DNA of 64,000 nucleotides from an uncultured Clostridia bacterium (lineage in GTDB: Bacteria > Bacillota > Clostridia > TANB77 > CAG-508): the NCBI GenBank assembly GCA_934122155.1, contig CAKOVX010000007.1, forward strand, positions 10,880 through 74,879, given 5' to 3'. Under the pieces are notes generated by a model. It had not been told where the DNA came from and did not search any database. It saw only the letters and a program-made list of their open reading frames with translations. Below are positions 36,475-46,813 of the stretch, one piece after another; position 1 is the first letter of the stretch; each line of letters starts with the position of its first letter. Made by a program: the position numbers and the translations under genes.

Positions 36475-36641
36475 TTACTTTTTCCCCTTTTTTATTTTGT
36501 TAATAATGGTCTTTTACTTTTGTGTCGATTTAACTCTATTATTGATAACCTTACATAACTTGTTATGTGCGGTCAAGATTTTATTTTAATTTTTTTCAAT
36601 ATTTTTTATATCATTCATTAGTTTAAAATGCCTAAACAAAC
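36475..36641. other. Intergenic region without recognisable gene
   Basis: A/T-rich sequence between the FGE-like fragment and mutS2. It holds a small palindrome ACATAACTTGTTATGT near 36553. No coding frame or conserved element was recognised. Confidence 0.5.
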
Positions 36642-36670
36642 TTGTTTTTTTGTATATTTTGTGGCATAAT
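36642..36670 (+). promoter_or_regulatory. SigA-type promoter of mutS2
   Basis: TTGTTT (36642-36647), 17 bases ending TGTGG, CATAAT (36665-36670). Extended -10 of TRTGn type. Confidence 0.68.
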
Positions 36671-36691
36671 ATATTGTATGTGAGGTTTATT

Positions 36692-39046
36692 ATGGAATCT
36701 ATTTTAAATAAATTGGAATATAATGAAATTTTAAAAAAGTTGGAACTTTTTTGTAAAACTTATTTAGGTAAAAATTTATGTAAAACGTTAACTCCAAACT
36801 TTATTTTTGAACAGGTTGATATTTTGCTTAATGAAACTAAGCAAGCTGACATTCTTTTGCATCAAAAAGGTATACCCCCATTTTATGAAATTGAGCAACT
36901 AGAACAATATATTAAAGTTTTAGAGAGTAACCAAACTTTGTCTATAAAAGGTTTGCTTAATTTAGCTATGCTTTTAAAAATGTGTAGAGAATTAAAAGAA
37001 TATTTTTATAGTGGTTTACCAAATTCTTATGAATATTTAGAAAAGTATTTTAGCTTTCTATATTCAAACCCTTCAATTGAAAAAAATATTTTTAATAAAA
37101 TAATTGATGAAAATACTGTGGCTGATAATGCATCAAATAAACTTTCTAGCTTAAGAAGAAACAAAAAAGGTTATGAACAAGAAATTAAAGATAAGCTAAA
37201 TGGATTTATTCATTCTAGTACTTACGCTAAGTACATAATGGAGCCAATAGTTACAATTCGTAATAATCGTTATGTTATACCTGTGAAAGAAGAATATAGA
37301 AGTTATATAAAGGGTTTTATTCATGACACATCTAGCAGTGGTTCTACTTTATATATTGAACCAACTAGCATATTTGAATTAAACAACAAAATTAATCACA
37401 TAAAAATTGAAGAAGAATTAGAAATTGAAAAAATTTTACATATACTTTCTTCTTCTCTTTATGAATATGTAGAACAATTGAAAACAAATTTAGTTCTTAT
37501 TGCTAATATTGATTTGATTTTTGCAAAGGCTAGTTTTGGTGTTGACATAGTAGGTTCAGTACCTATTTTAAATACTCAAAAGTACATTGACTTTTGCAAA
37601 GCAAGGCATCCTTTAATTGATTGTAATAAAGTAGTTCCTATTAATATTTCTTTAGGAAAAGATTATGTTTCACTTTTAATTACTGGTCCTAATACTGGTG
37701 GAAAAACTGTTGCTTTAAAAACTGTTGGTTTGTTACTTCTTATGGCTTACTCTGGTATTCCAGTTCCATGTGATGGAAATAGTAGTATTTGTGTGTTTTC
37801 TCACATTTTTGCTGATATTGGTGACGAGCAAAGCATCCAAGAGTCTCTTAGTACTTTTTCTTCTCATATGAAAAATATTGTAGAGATTACTAATGCCTGT
37901 GATGACAGCAGCTTAGTTTTATTAGATGAACTTGGTTCTGGTACAGACCCTTTAGAAGGTTCTTCTTTAGCTATTAGCATTTTAAGTTATTTAAAAGATG
38001 CTGGCAGCCTTGTTTGTTGTACTACTCATTACCAAGAATTAAAAGAATTTGCTTTAGTAACAAATGGTTTTGAAAATGCAAGCTTTGAGTTTGATATAGA
38101 AAATTTAAGACCTACTTATAGGTTGCTTGTTGGTATTCCTGGTAAAAGCAATGCTTTTGCTATCAGTAAAAGGCTAGGTTTAAATGAGCAAATTTTAAAT
38201 TTAGCAAATAGCTATTTAAAAGAAGATAAAATTTCAATTGAAGAATTATTAAAAAGTATTTATGATAATAAGTTGGAAATCGAAAAGCAAAAAGACGAAA
38301 TAGAAAAAAATTTAAAACAAGTTGAATCACTAAGAAAAAGTTTAGAACATAAACAAGATGATGTTGCAGCAAAAAGGATTGAAATGTTAGAAAATGCTCG
38401 ATTAGAGGCTAGAGATATTTTGTTATCTGCCAAAGAAGAAGCTACTGAAATTATTCATGAGCTTAATAGTTCTTCTGATTTAAAGCATGCAAACAATTTA
38501 AGAAACAAATTAAATGATGATTTAAAAAATTTAAACTCTATTCACTATAAAGATTCAAATAATAGCTTTGAAACATTAACTAAATCTGATATAAAAGATG
38601 GATTGAATGTTTATGTTGTTTCTCTTGGTGCACATGGAATAATTGTAGGTAATAAAATAAATAAGTCTGATGAGATTCAAGTTCAGGTTGGTAGCATGAA
38701 AATGAATATCAAAATTACAGATTTAAAAAAGGGATTAACCAATACTTTGAATTTAAAAGCTCCAGGAAAAGTTACTACTAATAAAGAACCTAAGGCTAAA
38801 TTGGTTTCTCCTGAAATAAATGTTATTGGCCAAAATGTTGATGATGCTGTTTATGTTATTGATAAGTATTTGGATAATTGTGCTTCAGCAAATATTTCAC
38901 CTGTTAGAATAATTCATGGTAAAGGAACCGGAAAATTACGTGAAGGTATACATTCATTTTTAAGAACTCATCCTCATGTTAAAAATTTTCGTATGGGAAC
39001 ATTTGGTGAAGGTGAAATGGGTGTAACTGTTGTTGAAATCAAATAA
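36692..39046 (+). CDS. mutS2: Endonuclease MutS2 / ribosome-collision ATPase
   Basis: A 784-residue MutS2-family protein; in Bacillus it splits collided ribosomes, and it was earlier linked to recombination control. It lacks the MutS mismatch-recognition domain, has a clamp/lever region, the P-loop TGPNTGGKTVALKT at about residue 330, Walker B LVLLDELGSGTDPLEGSS, a long coiled coil (about 520-610) and a C-terminal Smr domain with IHGKGTGKLREGI. ATG at 36692 follows GAGG. Normal length. Confidence 0.95.
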   Translation: MESILNKLEYNEILKKLELFCKTYLGKNLCKTLTPNFIFEQVDILLNETKQADILLHQKGIPPFYEIEQLEQYIKVLESNQTLSIKGLLNLAMLLKMCRELKEYFYSGLPNSYEYLEKYFSFLYSNPSIEKNIFNKIIDENTVADNASNKLSSLRRNKKGYEQEIKDKLNGFIHSSTYAKYIMEPIVTIRNNRYVIPVKEEYRSYIKGFIHDTSSSGSTLYIEPTSIFELNNKINHIKIEEELEIEKILHILSSSLYEYVEQLKTNLVLIANIDLIFAKASFGVDIVGSVPILNTQKYIDFCKARHPLIDCNKVVPINISLGKDYVSLLITGPNTGGKTVALKTVGLLLLMAYSGIPVPCDGNSSICVFSHIFADIGDEQSIQESLSTFSSHMKNIVEITNACDDSSLVLLDELGSGTDPLEGSSLAISILSYLKDAGSLVCCTTHYQELKEFALVTNGFENASFEFDIENLRPTYRLLVGIPGKSNAFAISKRLGLNEQILNLANSYLKEDKISIEELLKSIYDNKLEIEKQKDEIEKNLKQVESLRKSLEHKQDDVAAKRIEMLENARLEARDILLSAKEEATEIIHELNSSSDLKHANNLRNKLNDDLKNLNSIHYKDSNNSFETLTKSDIKDGLNVYVVSLGAHGIIVGNKINKSDEIQVQVGSMKMNIKITDLKKGLTNTLNLKAPGKVTTNKEPKAKLVSPEINVIGQNVDDAVYVIDKYLDNCASANISPVRIIHGKGTGKLREGIHSFLRTHPHVKNFRMGTFGEGEMGVTVVEIK

Positions 39047-39162
39047 ATTACAAAAATACTAGACTTTTTATTTGCTTATTGATATAATGAAATTTGCTTG
39101 ATTACTGATGTTTGATAATTATCATCATCATTATAATTAAAGAAATCGAAAGGAATTTTAAA

Positions 39163-40200
39163 ATGAAAAAAGTATCTATTATAAGTGCTTGTACTGATTT
39201 AGGCTTAAAGATTGATGGTGCAGAACTTGGTGCACAAGCTTTAACAGAATGCTTAGAGTCAAATAATATTTCTCAAAACTATATTTTAAAAAGTGGAAAA
39301 AAGACTGAAGAAATGAAACTTTTTACTTCTTCTAATAAAAAAGATATAAATCATTTTGTTGATGATTTTAACTCACTTTTATTGGATATGCATGAAATTC
39401 ACTTTGAAGAAAATATGAATGCTGAAGAAAAAAATGCGTATTATGAAAAAATGCACAATTTGGTTCTTGCTGTAAAAGCTTTAGACACAAAAAATGAAAA
39501 AAGAAATTTGGAAGGGATTAATGAGTTTAATCAAAGGTTATATAATACAACTCGTAAGGTTATACAAGATGGAGAATTTCCTTTATTAGTTGGCGGGGAT
39601 CATATTACAGCAATAGGTTCAAGTTTAGCATCTATTAAAGAAAATAATAATATGGGAATTATTTGGTTTGATTCACATGCAGATTTTAATACTTACCCAA
39701 CTTCAGTTACTGGAAATTTACATGGTTTGCCTTTAGCTGTTGCTACCCATTACGAAAAAAGTATTTTGGCTGATTTTCATGATGGACCTTTTTATAACCC
39801 TAAAAATGCTGTTATTGTTGGTGGCAGAGATATTGACCCATGGGAGTGGGGTAATGTTTTAGATGCCGGAGTTACTGTATTTTCTACTGAGGATATAAAG
39901 AAATATGGAGTTGAGGAAGTTTGCAAAAAAGCTTTTTCTATTGCTTCTAACGGTACTAATGGTGTGCATATTAGTTTTGATTTAGACTTAATAGATCCAC
40001 AGGTTGCACCTGGAGTTTCAATTCCTGCTAAAAATGGTATTAACTTAGAAGAAACATATGCTTTAGCTGATGAAATTATAAAATATAGTGATATTATAAA
40101 ATCTGCTGATTTGGTTGAATACAATCCTTTATTTGATAAGAATAATGTTACTAAAGAAATTGCTATAAACATTTTGAATAAGTGGATAGAAAAGTTTTAA
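39163..40200 (+). CDS. Arginase/agmatinase family ureohydrolase
   Basis: A 345-residue ureohydrolase-fold enzyme with the binuclear Mn site motifs LLVGGDHITAIG, IIWFDSHADFNT and HISFDLDLIDPQVAPGV, and a Glu near SADLVEYNP. The substrate (arginine, agmatine or formiminoglutamate) cannot be told from sequence; extra residues between 80 and 130 are unlike typical agmatinases. The ATG at 39163 follows AAAGGAA; a run of Ile codons just upstream is not considered coding. Single gene ended by a strong terminator. Confidence 0.88.
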   Translation: MKKVSIISACTDLGLKIDGAELGAQALTECLESNNISQNYILKSGKKTEEMKLFTSSNKKDINHFVDDFNSLLLDMHEIHFEENMNAEEKNAYYEKMHNLVLAVKALDTKNEKRNLEGINEFNQRLYNTTRKVIQDGEFPLLVGGDHITAIGSSLASIKENNNMGIIWFDSHADFNTYPTSVTGNLHGLPLAVATHYEKSILADFHDGPFYNPKNAVIVGGRDIDPWEWGNVLDAGVTVFSTEDIKKYGVEEVCKKAFSIASNGTNGVHISFDLDLIDPQVAPGVSIPAKNGINLEETYALADEIIKYSDIIKSADLVEYNPLFDKNNVTKEIAINILNKWIEKF

Positions 40201-40224
40201 AAAGAGTGGCAACCGCCACTCTTT
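40199..40224. terminator. Bidirectional terminator arginase-family gene / pheT
   Basis: Arms AAAGAGTGGC and GCCACTCTTT around AACC, between convergent genes. Confidence 0.88.
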
Positions 40225-40226
40225 TC

Positions 40227-42635
40227 TTATTTTCTTAATTCAGCTCCCAAGTTTTTTTCAAGTTCTAAAATTATTTCTTTCATAATTTCATTTATTTCTT
40301 CATCTTTTAATGTTCTATCTGGAACTCTGAATTTTAAGCTATATGCCACACTCTTTTTATTTTCTCCAAGCTTCTCACTTCTATACACATCAAATAGTTT
40401 AGCTTCTTCTAAGTTTTTCTTTGCTTTCTTCTGAATAATCTTTTCAATTTCTCCAACTTCTACATCTTCATTTACTACCATTGCAATGTCTCTTTCAATT
40501 GCAGGGAATTTAGTAATTGGAGCATATTTCTTGTTTTTTCTTGAATATTTAGTAAGTTTATCTAAATTAATTTCTGCTAACAATACTCTTTGTGTTATGT
40601 CATAGTTCTTAGTAAGCAAAGGATTAGCTTCTCCAAATGTTGCAATTATATCATTTCCTACTACAAAGTTTGCACATCTTCCTGGGTGATACATTGCATT
40701 GTCTTTTTCTTTTTTTATATCAAATTTTGAAACTCCTGATAATTCTATTGTGTCTTCAACAATTCCTTTTAAAGTGTAAAAATCTTCTTTATCACTATAC
40801 ATACCAATTGTTAAAATATTACTTTCTAACGGTAATTTTCCATTTTCAATTGCTTCATTTTTGTTTTGGTATATCCTAGACAAATCAAATAATTTTACAT
40901 CTTTGTTTTTATAATTGTTGTTATTAGCAAGCATTTGCATCATTGTTGGTACAGATGTAGTTTTCATTAAGCTATAATCTTCACTAAGTGGGTTTTGAAT
41001 TTTTATTGCTTCTTTTAAATATACATTACCCTCTGTAATATTACATTTAGCCAAATCTTTTTCACTTAAAAATCCAAATGTACAAATTTCTGATAATCCT
41101 ATATTTACTAAAAATTTTGATATTTCATCTGATATTTTTTGTTCCTTGTTTTTTCCACCAAGTGTAGTTTCTGCATTTATTAGTGTTGTGCCAAGTTTGT
41201 CATAGCCATAAAATCTTAAAACCTCTTCTGCAACATCTGCTAATTGTTCAACATCTTGTCTAAAATATGGTGGAACAACAATATCATTTTCTATTTGCAT
41301 GTCTAGCTTTTTTAAAATATCTATCATTTCTTGTTTTGTCAAGTTTGTTCCTATTAAAGCATTTATTCTATCTACATTTAGAGGAATATTGTTTACTTTT
41401 TGTTTAGTTGGATATATGTCAACTTTTCCCTCTACCGCTTCTCCTGCGCCTAATAGTTCAACTAATTCTACTGCTCTGTTTATAGCTCTTATTGCATTTT
41501 CAGAAGATAGCCCCTTTTCATAACGGCTAGATGCTTCTGTTCTTAGTCCTACTGCCTTTGCTGTTTTTCTTACACTGCCACCGTTAAATACTGCTGATTC
41601 AAATACCACTGTTTGAGTATCTTCTTCTATTTCAGAGTTTTGACCACCCATAACACCAGCAATAGCTACTGGCTTTTTGGCATCTGCAATAACTAACATG
41701 TTTTCATTTAATTCTCTTTCTTGATCATCTAATGTAGTTATTTTCTCACCATCTTTTGCTCTTCTAACTGTAATGTGTGTTCCATCTATTGAATTTATAT
41801 CAAATGCATGCATTGGTTGGCCCATTTCTAGCATAACATAGTTTGTAATATCTACTATATTATTTATTGCTCTTATTCCACAGCTATTTAATCTTTTTAC
41901 CATCCATTCTGGTGATGGTGCAATCTTTACGTTTTTTACAACCCTAGCGATATATCTGTAACATAAATCTGGAGCTGTAATTTCAACTGTTATCCCTTCT
42001 ACATTATCTTTGTTCTCTATTTGCATTTCATCTATGTTTTTGCGTGGTGCTTTAAAAGGTTCATTTAATGATACTGCTACTTCTCTTCCTAAGCCTTCTA
42101 TTGATAAGCAATCTGGTCTATTAGGAGTTATTTCAAAATCAATTACTGTTTGATTTATTCCTAATACATCTTTTATGTCTTCTCCTATTTTGTTTTCCAA
42201 TTCAGAGTCTAGTATCATTATTCCATGCTCTATTTGATTTGGATAATTATTAATATCTAACCCTAATTCTCCTACTGAGCACATCATTCCACATGATTCT
42301 ACTCCTCTTAATTTACCTGTTTTTATTTCTATTCCGCCTGGAAGTTTTGCACCGTTTTTTGCTATTGGAACTATATCTCCAACTTTAATATTATTAGCGC
42401 CTGTTACTATTTGTAGTATTTCTTCCCCAACATTTACTTTTGTTACCACTAAGTGATCTGAATCTTCATGTGGCTTAATTTCTAATATTTTTCCTACAAC
42501 AACATTTTGAATATCTTTTCCTTGTTCTTCAATAGTTTCTACCTTAGAACCTGTCATTGTTAATATATCGGCTAATTCTTTAGCAGTTATATTTATGTCT
42601 GCATATTCTTTTAACCACTCTATACTTGCTTTCAT
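40227..42635 (-). CDS. pheT: Phenylalanine--tRNA ligase beta subunit
   Basis: The 802-residue subunit of the alpha2-beta2 synthetase. It starts MKASIEWLKEYADINITAKE, has the EMAP-like tRNA-binding domain (about 40-150, with IVTGANNIKVGDIVPIAKNG), the B3/4 editing domain, B5, the catalytic-like module and the C-terminal FDX-ACB anticodon domain. ATG at 42633-42635 is preferred over one three codons upstream because of AAAGG spacing. Cotranscribed with pheS, 32 bp upstream. Confidence 0.96.
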   Translation of the reverse strand: MKASIEWLKEYADINITAKELADILTMTGSKVETIEEQGKDIQNVVVGKILEIKPHEDSDHLVVTKVNVGEEILQIVTGANNIKVGDIVPIAKNGAKLPGGIEIKTGKLRGVESCGMMCSVGELGLDINNYPNQIEHGIMILDSELENKIGEDIKDVLGINQTVIDFEITPNRPDCLSIEGLGREVAVSLNEPFKAPRKNIDEMQIENKDNVEGITVEITAPDLCYRYIARVVKNVKIAPSPEWMVKRLNSCGIRAINNIVDITNYVMLEMGQPMHAFDINSIDGTHITVRRAKDGEKITTLDDQERELNENMLVIADAKKPVAIAGVMGGQNSEIEEDTQTVVFESAVFNGGSVRKTAKAVGLRTEASSRYEKGLSSENAIRAINRAVELVELLGAGEAVEGKVDIYPTKQKVNNIPLNVDRINALIGTNLTKQEMIDILKKLDMQIENDIVVPPYFRQDVEQLADVAEEVLRFYGYDKLGTTLINAETTLGGKNKEQKISDEISKFLVNIGLSEICTFGFLSEKDLAKCNITEGNVYLKEAIKIQNPLSEDYSLMKTTSVPTMMQMLANNNNYKNKDVKLFDLSRIYQNKNEAIENGKLPLESNILTIGMYSDKEDFYTLKGIVEDTIELSGVSKFDIKKEKDNAMYHPGRCANFVVGNDIIATFGEANPLLTKNYDITQRVLLAEINLDKLTKYSRKNKKYAPITKFPAIERDIAMVVNEDVEVGEIEKIIQKKAKKNLEEAKLFDVYRSEKLGENKKSVAYSLKFRVPDRTLKDEEINEIMKEIILELEKNLGAELRK

Positions 42636-42667
42636 CTTTATCATCCTTTCTTTTAACTTCTACTACT

Positions 42668-43687
42668 TTAAAATTGTTTTAAAAATCTAATGTCGTTTTC
42701 ATATAATAAACGCATATCATCAATTCCGAATTTTGCCATAGCAATTCTTTCTACTCCAAAACCAAAAGCAAAACCTGAATATTCTTCTGGGTCAATTCCA
42801 CAGTTTCTAAGTACATTTGGGTGAACCATTCCACATCCCAAAAGTTCTATCCATCCTTCTCCTTTACAAACTCTACATCCTTTTCCACCACATACAAAGC
42901 ATGACACATCAGCTTCTGCACTTGGTTCTGTAAAAGGAAAATGATGTGGTCTAAATCTAATTTCTGTTTTTTCTCCCAAACATTTTTTAGTAAACATTGC
43001 TAAAGTTCCTTTTAAGTCTGCCATTGATATATTTTTATCTATTACCAAGCCTTCAATTTGGTGAAACACTGGTGAATGTGTTGCGTCTACACTATCAGAA
43101 CGATACACTGCACCTGGGCAAATAATTTTAATTGGTGGTTTTTTACTTTCCATTACTCTTGCTTGTACTGGTGATGTTTGTGACCTAAGTACTATATCGT
43201 CTGTAATGTAAAATGTATCTTGTATATCTCTTGCTGGATGATCTGGTGGTGTATTTAATTTGTCAAAATTGTATGTAGCAAGTTCTATTTCTGGTCCATC
43301 TGCAATTTCGTACCCCATACCAATAAAAATTTCTTCTACATCTTTAATAATTTGTGTTATTGGATGCACACTTCCTAAGTTTAGCTTTTTACTTGGCATT
43401 GTAACATCTATATTTTCATTTAATAATCTATTTTGAATTTCTAAATCTGCAAAATGTTTTTCTTCATTTTCAATTCTACTTTCTAATTCGTCTCTTACTT
43501 GGTTAACCAAACTACCAATAATAGGTCTTTCTTCTGCTGAAAGCCCCCCCATTCCTCTTAATATTAAAGTAAGTTCTCCTTTTTTACCTAAATATTTAAC
43601 TCTTACTTCATCTAATTCTTTTGCGTTTTTAGCACTATTTATTTCATTTAGCGCATTTTCTTTAATTTTAGCAATTTGTTCTTGCAT
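42668..43687 (-). CDS. pheS: Phenylalanine--tRNA ligase alpha subunit
   Basis: Catalytic subunit charging tRNA-Phe. The 339-residue protein has the N-terminal coiled coil, class II motif 2 [20 protein letters not shown] and the Phe-binding region [18 protein letters not shown], then the cysteine cluster [12 protein letters not shown] and the motif 3 region [17 protein letters not shown]. Expression is controlled by the T-box leader at 43711-43930. Confidence 0.97.
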   Translation of the reverse strand: MQEQIAKIKENALNEINSAKNAKELDEVRVKYLGKKGELTLILRGMGGLSAEERPIIGSLVNQVRDELESRIENEEKHFADLEIQNRLLNENIDVTMPSKKLNLGSVHPITQIIKDVEEIFIGMGYEIADGPEIELATYNFDKLNTPPDHPARDIQDTFYITDDIVLRSQTSPVQARVMESKKPPIKIICPGAVYRSDSVDATHSPVFHQIEGLVIDKNISMADLKGTLAMFTKKCLGEKTEIRFRPHHFPFTEPSAEADVSCFVCGGKGCRVCKGEGWIELLGCGMVHPNVLRNCGIDPEEYSGFAFGFGVERIAMAKFGIDDMRLLYENDIRFLKQF

Positions 43688-43710
43688 ATATGTGTTCCTT
43701 TCCGGTTAAT

Positions 43711-43930
43711 ACAAAAAACCCGTTTTGCCCTAATAGGACGAAACGGATTCGTGGTACCACCTAAATTTATTAATTATTTATAATTAACCTTATTTTAGCT
43801 ATAACGTTGCTAGCGCTTTTTTCTACTTGTTTTCAAAAAAAGACCAAAAAAGTGAAATTTCTGTAAAAGGATAGTATAGGCTCCCACCGTTCCTACTCTC
43901 TAAAACCACCTTATCTTCTACTTACTTTGC
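43711..43930 (-). promoter_or_regulatory. T-box riboswitch of pheST
   Basis: Read on the minus strand the leader has the stem I region with AGAGAGTAGGAACGGTGGGA (43886-43905), a candidate Phe specifier within GAAATTTCAC, and the T-box sequence AGGTGGTACCACG (near 43750-43763) that pairs with uncharged tRNA. It ends in a terminator: CCGTTTCG with its GCAAAACGG partner (43719-43746) and six T at 43718-43713. It senses the charging of tRNA-Phe and allows read-through when that is low. Confidence 0.88.
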
Positions 43931-44037
43931 TTTTTTATTGGCTTTGTTTTTTATGTTTTATATTCTAGCACCATTTTTTTGTAAAAGCAAGTATTTTTTG
44001 CTAAATATTATTCAAAATCTAGTATTTTTGCTTATTT

Positions 44038-44048
44038 TGTGGTACAAT
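44038..44048 (+). promoter_or_regulatory. Extended -10 promoter of sufC
   Basis: TGTGG followed by TACAAT (44043-44048), about 30 bp before the sufC start; the -35 (TAGTAT at 17 bases) is weak, so recognition would depend on the extended -10. Confidence 0.55.
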
Positions 44049-44078
44049 ATATGCGTTAAATTTTAAGGAGGTAAAATT

Positions 44079-44804
44079 ATGTTAGAGCTTAAAAATGTTT
44101 CTTATTTTAGAGACAACAAACAAATTTTAGATAACATAAGTTTAAAAATAGATAATAGCAAGTTAGTTGCAATAACTGGGCCTAATGGTTCTGGAAAATC
44201 TACTCTTGCTAAAATTATTATGGGTATTTTAAAGCCTGATTCTGGTAGTATTTTCTTTGATGGAAAAGACATTACTGCTATGGGAATTACTGATAGAGCT
44301 AAACTTGGAATTGGCTTTGCTTTTCAACAACCTGTAAAATTCAAAGGTTTAACTGTTAGGGATTTAATAGAACTAAGCTCTGGTAATACTATAAATGTTT
44401 CAGAGGCATGTAACTATCTTTCTGATGTTGGTTTATGTGCAAAAGACTATTTAAACAGAGAAGTTAGTAATTCACTTTCTGGCGGAGAATTAAAACGTAT
44501 TGAAATTGCTATGCTTGCAGCTAAAAAATCTAAACTTACTGTATTTGATGAACCTGAGGCTGGCATTGATTTATGGAGCTTTAATAGCTTAATTTCCGTA
44601 TTTGAAAAAATGCATTCTGAAATTAGTGATTCTTCAATAGTTATTATTTCTCACCAAGAAAAAATTTTAAATATTGCAGATGAAATTATTTTACTTGTTG
44701 ATGGAAAAGTACAAGCTGTTGGTCAAAAAGAAGAGGTTCTTCCCCTACTTTTAAATAACACTCAAAAGCCATGTAAGGTAATGCTTGAAAAAGGAGGTAA
44801 CTAA
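44079..44804 (+). CDS. sufC: SufC-type Fe-S assembly ATPase
   Basis: A 241-residue ABC ATPase of the SUF family. Walker A GPNGSGKST is at about residues 34-42, the signature SNSLSGGELKRIEIAML at about 130, and Walker B with KLTVFDEPEAGIDLW. It couples ATP hydrolysis to scaffold movement during Fe-S cluster building. It is followed directly by a single SufB/D-like scaffold gene, with no sufS, sufU or second scaffold, matching the minimal two-gene SufCB/SmsCB layout of anaerobes. Confidence 0.93.
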   Translation: MLELKNVSYFRDNKQILDNISLKIDNSKLVAITGPNGSGKSTLAKIIMGILKPDSGSIFFDGKDITAMGITDRAKLGIGFAFQQPVKFKGLTVRDLIELSSGNTINVSEACNYLSDVGLCAKDYLNREVSNSLSGGELKRIEIAMLAAKKSKLTVFDEPEAGIDLWSFNSLISVFEKMHSEISDSSIVIISHQEKILNIADEIILLVDGKVQAVGQKEEVLPLLLNNTQKPCKVMLEKGGN

Positions 44805-44805
44805 T

Positions 44806-45747
44806 ATGAGTAATGAAATTGAAAATAAATTAGATACAATTGAAAAAAATCTATTAAAAACCATTGCTGATATTGAAAAAACTCCAATTGGTGCATACAA
44901 TATTCGTGAAAATGGCAAAGGCGTTGCAAGAAATACTACTGCCAATATCGATATTGTCACAAAGCAAGATAAGCCTGGTATTGATATTATTATTAAACCA
45001 AATACTAAAAATGAAAGTGTGCACATCCCTGTTATACTAACTGAAGCAGGTTTTAATGATGTCGTATACAATGATTTTTATGTTGGTGAAAATGCTGATG
45101 TAGTAATTGTAGCAGGTTGTGGTATCCATAACAGCTCTTGCGAAACTTCAGAACATGATGGTATTCATACATTCCACTTATCAAAAGGTGCTAAAGTAAA
45201 ATACATTGAAAAACATTATGGAGAAGGTAATGGAACTGGTGATAGAATTTTAAATCCTCAAACAATTGTAAATCTTGAAGAAGGTTCTACATTAGAAATG
45301 GAAACTATTCAAATCGAAGGTGTTTCTTCTACAGTTCGTGAGACTAAAGGTGAGCTTGGTGATAATACAAGTTTAGTTATTACAGAAAGAGTTATGACTT
45401 CTGGAAATCAAATAGCTAAAAGCATTTTTGATATTGACTTAAATGGCGAAAATTCTAGTGTACATGTTGCTTCTCGTGCTATTGCAAGAGACAACTCTGT
45501 TCAAGAATTTAGTTCAAATGTTAATGGAAATAATAAATGCTTTGGACATGTTGAATGTGATGCGATTATTATGGATAAGGCAAAAGTTACTTCTACCCCT
45601 AAGATAGTAGCAAATGATGTTGATGCAAGTTTGCTTCATGAAGCTGCTATTGGAAAAATTGCAGGAGAACAACTTATTAAACTTATGACTCTTGGTCTTA
45701 CAGAAAAAGAAGCTGAAGAACAAATTATAAGTGGATTTTTAAAATAA
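44806..45747 (+). CDS. sufB: SufB/SufD-family Fe-S scaffold protein
   Basis: A 313-residue SufBD-fold protein, shorter than classical SufB (about 460). The beta-helix core is recognisable with GCGIHNSSCETSEHDGIHTF, TGDRILNPQTIVNLEEGSTL and SRAIARDNSVQEFSSNVNGN, and the C-terminus KIAGEQLIKLMTLGLTEKEA. ATG at 44806 follows AAAGGAGG and lies one base after the sufC stop. Partner of the SufC ATPase. Confidence 0.92.
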   Translation: MSNEIENKLDTIEKNLLKTIADIEKTPIGAYNIRENGKGVARNTTANIDIVTKQDKPGIDIIIKPNTKNESVHIPVILTEAGFNDVVYNDFYVGENADVVIVAGCGIHNSSCETSEHDGIHTFHLSKGAKVKYIEKHYGEGNGTGDRILNPQTIVNLEEGSTLEMETIQIEGVSSTVRETKGELGDNTSLVITERVMTSGNQIAKSIFDIDLNGENSSVHVASRAIARDNSVQEFSSNVNGNNKCFGHVECDAIIMDKAKVTSTPKIVANDVDASLLHEAAIGKIAGEQLIKLMTLGLTEKEAEEQIISGFLK

Positions 45748-45826
45748 ATCATAAATGTCAGCTAATTTTTAGTTGGCATTTTTTGTTGTACCTACATATT
45801 ATATAAAAAAATATGGAGGTATTGTT

Positions 45827-46711
45827 TTGAAAAAAAATATATTTATTGGTTGTGGTACAGCCTTAGTTACCCCTTTTACTGAAGATGGTGTTGATTTCAA
45901 TACATTAAAAAAGCTTATTGATTTTCAAATTCAGCAAGGTACTGATGCTCTTATTATTCTTGGTACAACTGGTGAATCTTCTACAATGACCTTAGAAGAA
46001 AAAAAGCAAGTTGCTAAATTTGCTATTGATAATGTACATAAGCAAATTCCTGTTATTGTTGGTGCTGGTGGAAACAATACAAGAGCTGTAATTGAATTTA
46101 GCAAGTATGCCGAAGTGGTTGGTGCAGACGGCTTACTTCTTGTTACACCATATTACAATAAAACCACTCAAAATGGCTTAGTTATGCATTACACAGAAAT
46201 AGCAAAAAGTACTTCTTTGCCAATTATTTTATATAATGTTCCTAGTAGAACTGGCTTAAACATAGAACCTAAAACTTGTTTAGAGCTTTCTAAAATTTCT
46301 AATATTGTAGCAATAAAAGAAGCAAGTGGCAACATATCACAAATAGCTAAAATTGCTAGTTTATGTGGAGATAATTTATATATCTATTCTGGCAATGATG
46401 ACCAAACCCTCCCTATTTTATCTTTAGGTGGAATTGGTGTTATTTCTGTACTTTCAAATATCGCCCCTAAGTTTGTGCATAATATGGTTTTTGATTATTT
46501 AAGTGGTAATTATACTTTAGCAAAAGATTCTCAAATAAAGGCAATCCCTTTAATAGATTGCTTATTTAGTGAAACAAACCCTATTCCTGTAAAGTCTACT
46601 TTATCTATGATGGGCTATGAAGGTATGAGAGTTCGTTTGCCTTTAGTTACAATGTCATTGGAAAAACAAAAAATTTTAGAAAAAGAATTGCAAAAATTCA
46701 AATTGATTTAA
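45827..46711 (+). CDS. dapA: 4-hydroxy-tetrahydrodipicolinate synthase
   Basis: Condenses pyruvate with aspartate semialdehyde in lysine/diaminopimelate synthesis. The 294-residue TIM-barrel protein has ILGTTGESSTM, the catalytic Tyr in ILYNVPSRTGLN and the Schiff-base Lys in IVAIKEASGN. Start is TTG at 45827 because GGAGG lies seven bases upstream; a longer frame adds 18 unsupported residues. dapB lies 0.8 kb downstream, separated by an HD-domain gene. Confidence 0.95.
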   Translation: MKKNIFIGCGTALVTPFTEDGVDFNTLKKLIDFQIQQGTDALIILGTTGESSTMTLEEKKQVAKFAIDNVHKQIPVIVGAGGNNTRAVIEFSKYAEVVGADGLLLVTPYYNKTTQNGLVMHYTEIAKSTSLPIILYNVPSRTGLNIEPKTCLELSKISNIVAIKEASGNISQIAKIASLCGDNLYIYSGNDDQTLPILSLGGIGVISVLSNIAPKFVHNMVFDYLSGNYTLAKDSQIKAIPLIDCLFSETNPIPVKSTLSMMGYEGMRVRLPLVTMSLEKQKILEKELQKFKLI

Positions 46712-46769
46712 TGTTAATTTGTGGTAATTTATTAAAATTCTATTAATTTGGTATCATTTTGCATGTCTA

Positions 46770-46780
46770 TGTGATATAAT
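46770..46780 (+). promoter_or_regulatory. Extended -10 promoter of the HD-domain gene
   Basis: TGTGA then TATAAT (46775-46780), 33 bp before the start codon; no good -35. Confidence 0.5.
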
Positions 46781-46813
46781 TTAATTAGAGTTAAAAAAAG
46801 GAGAAATTACTTT

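Noticed and set aside
39112..39162. N-terminal extension of the arginase-family protein with a run of Ile codons
   Set aside because: The run has no family counterpart, and a good ribosome binding site precedes the ATG at 39163.
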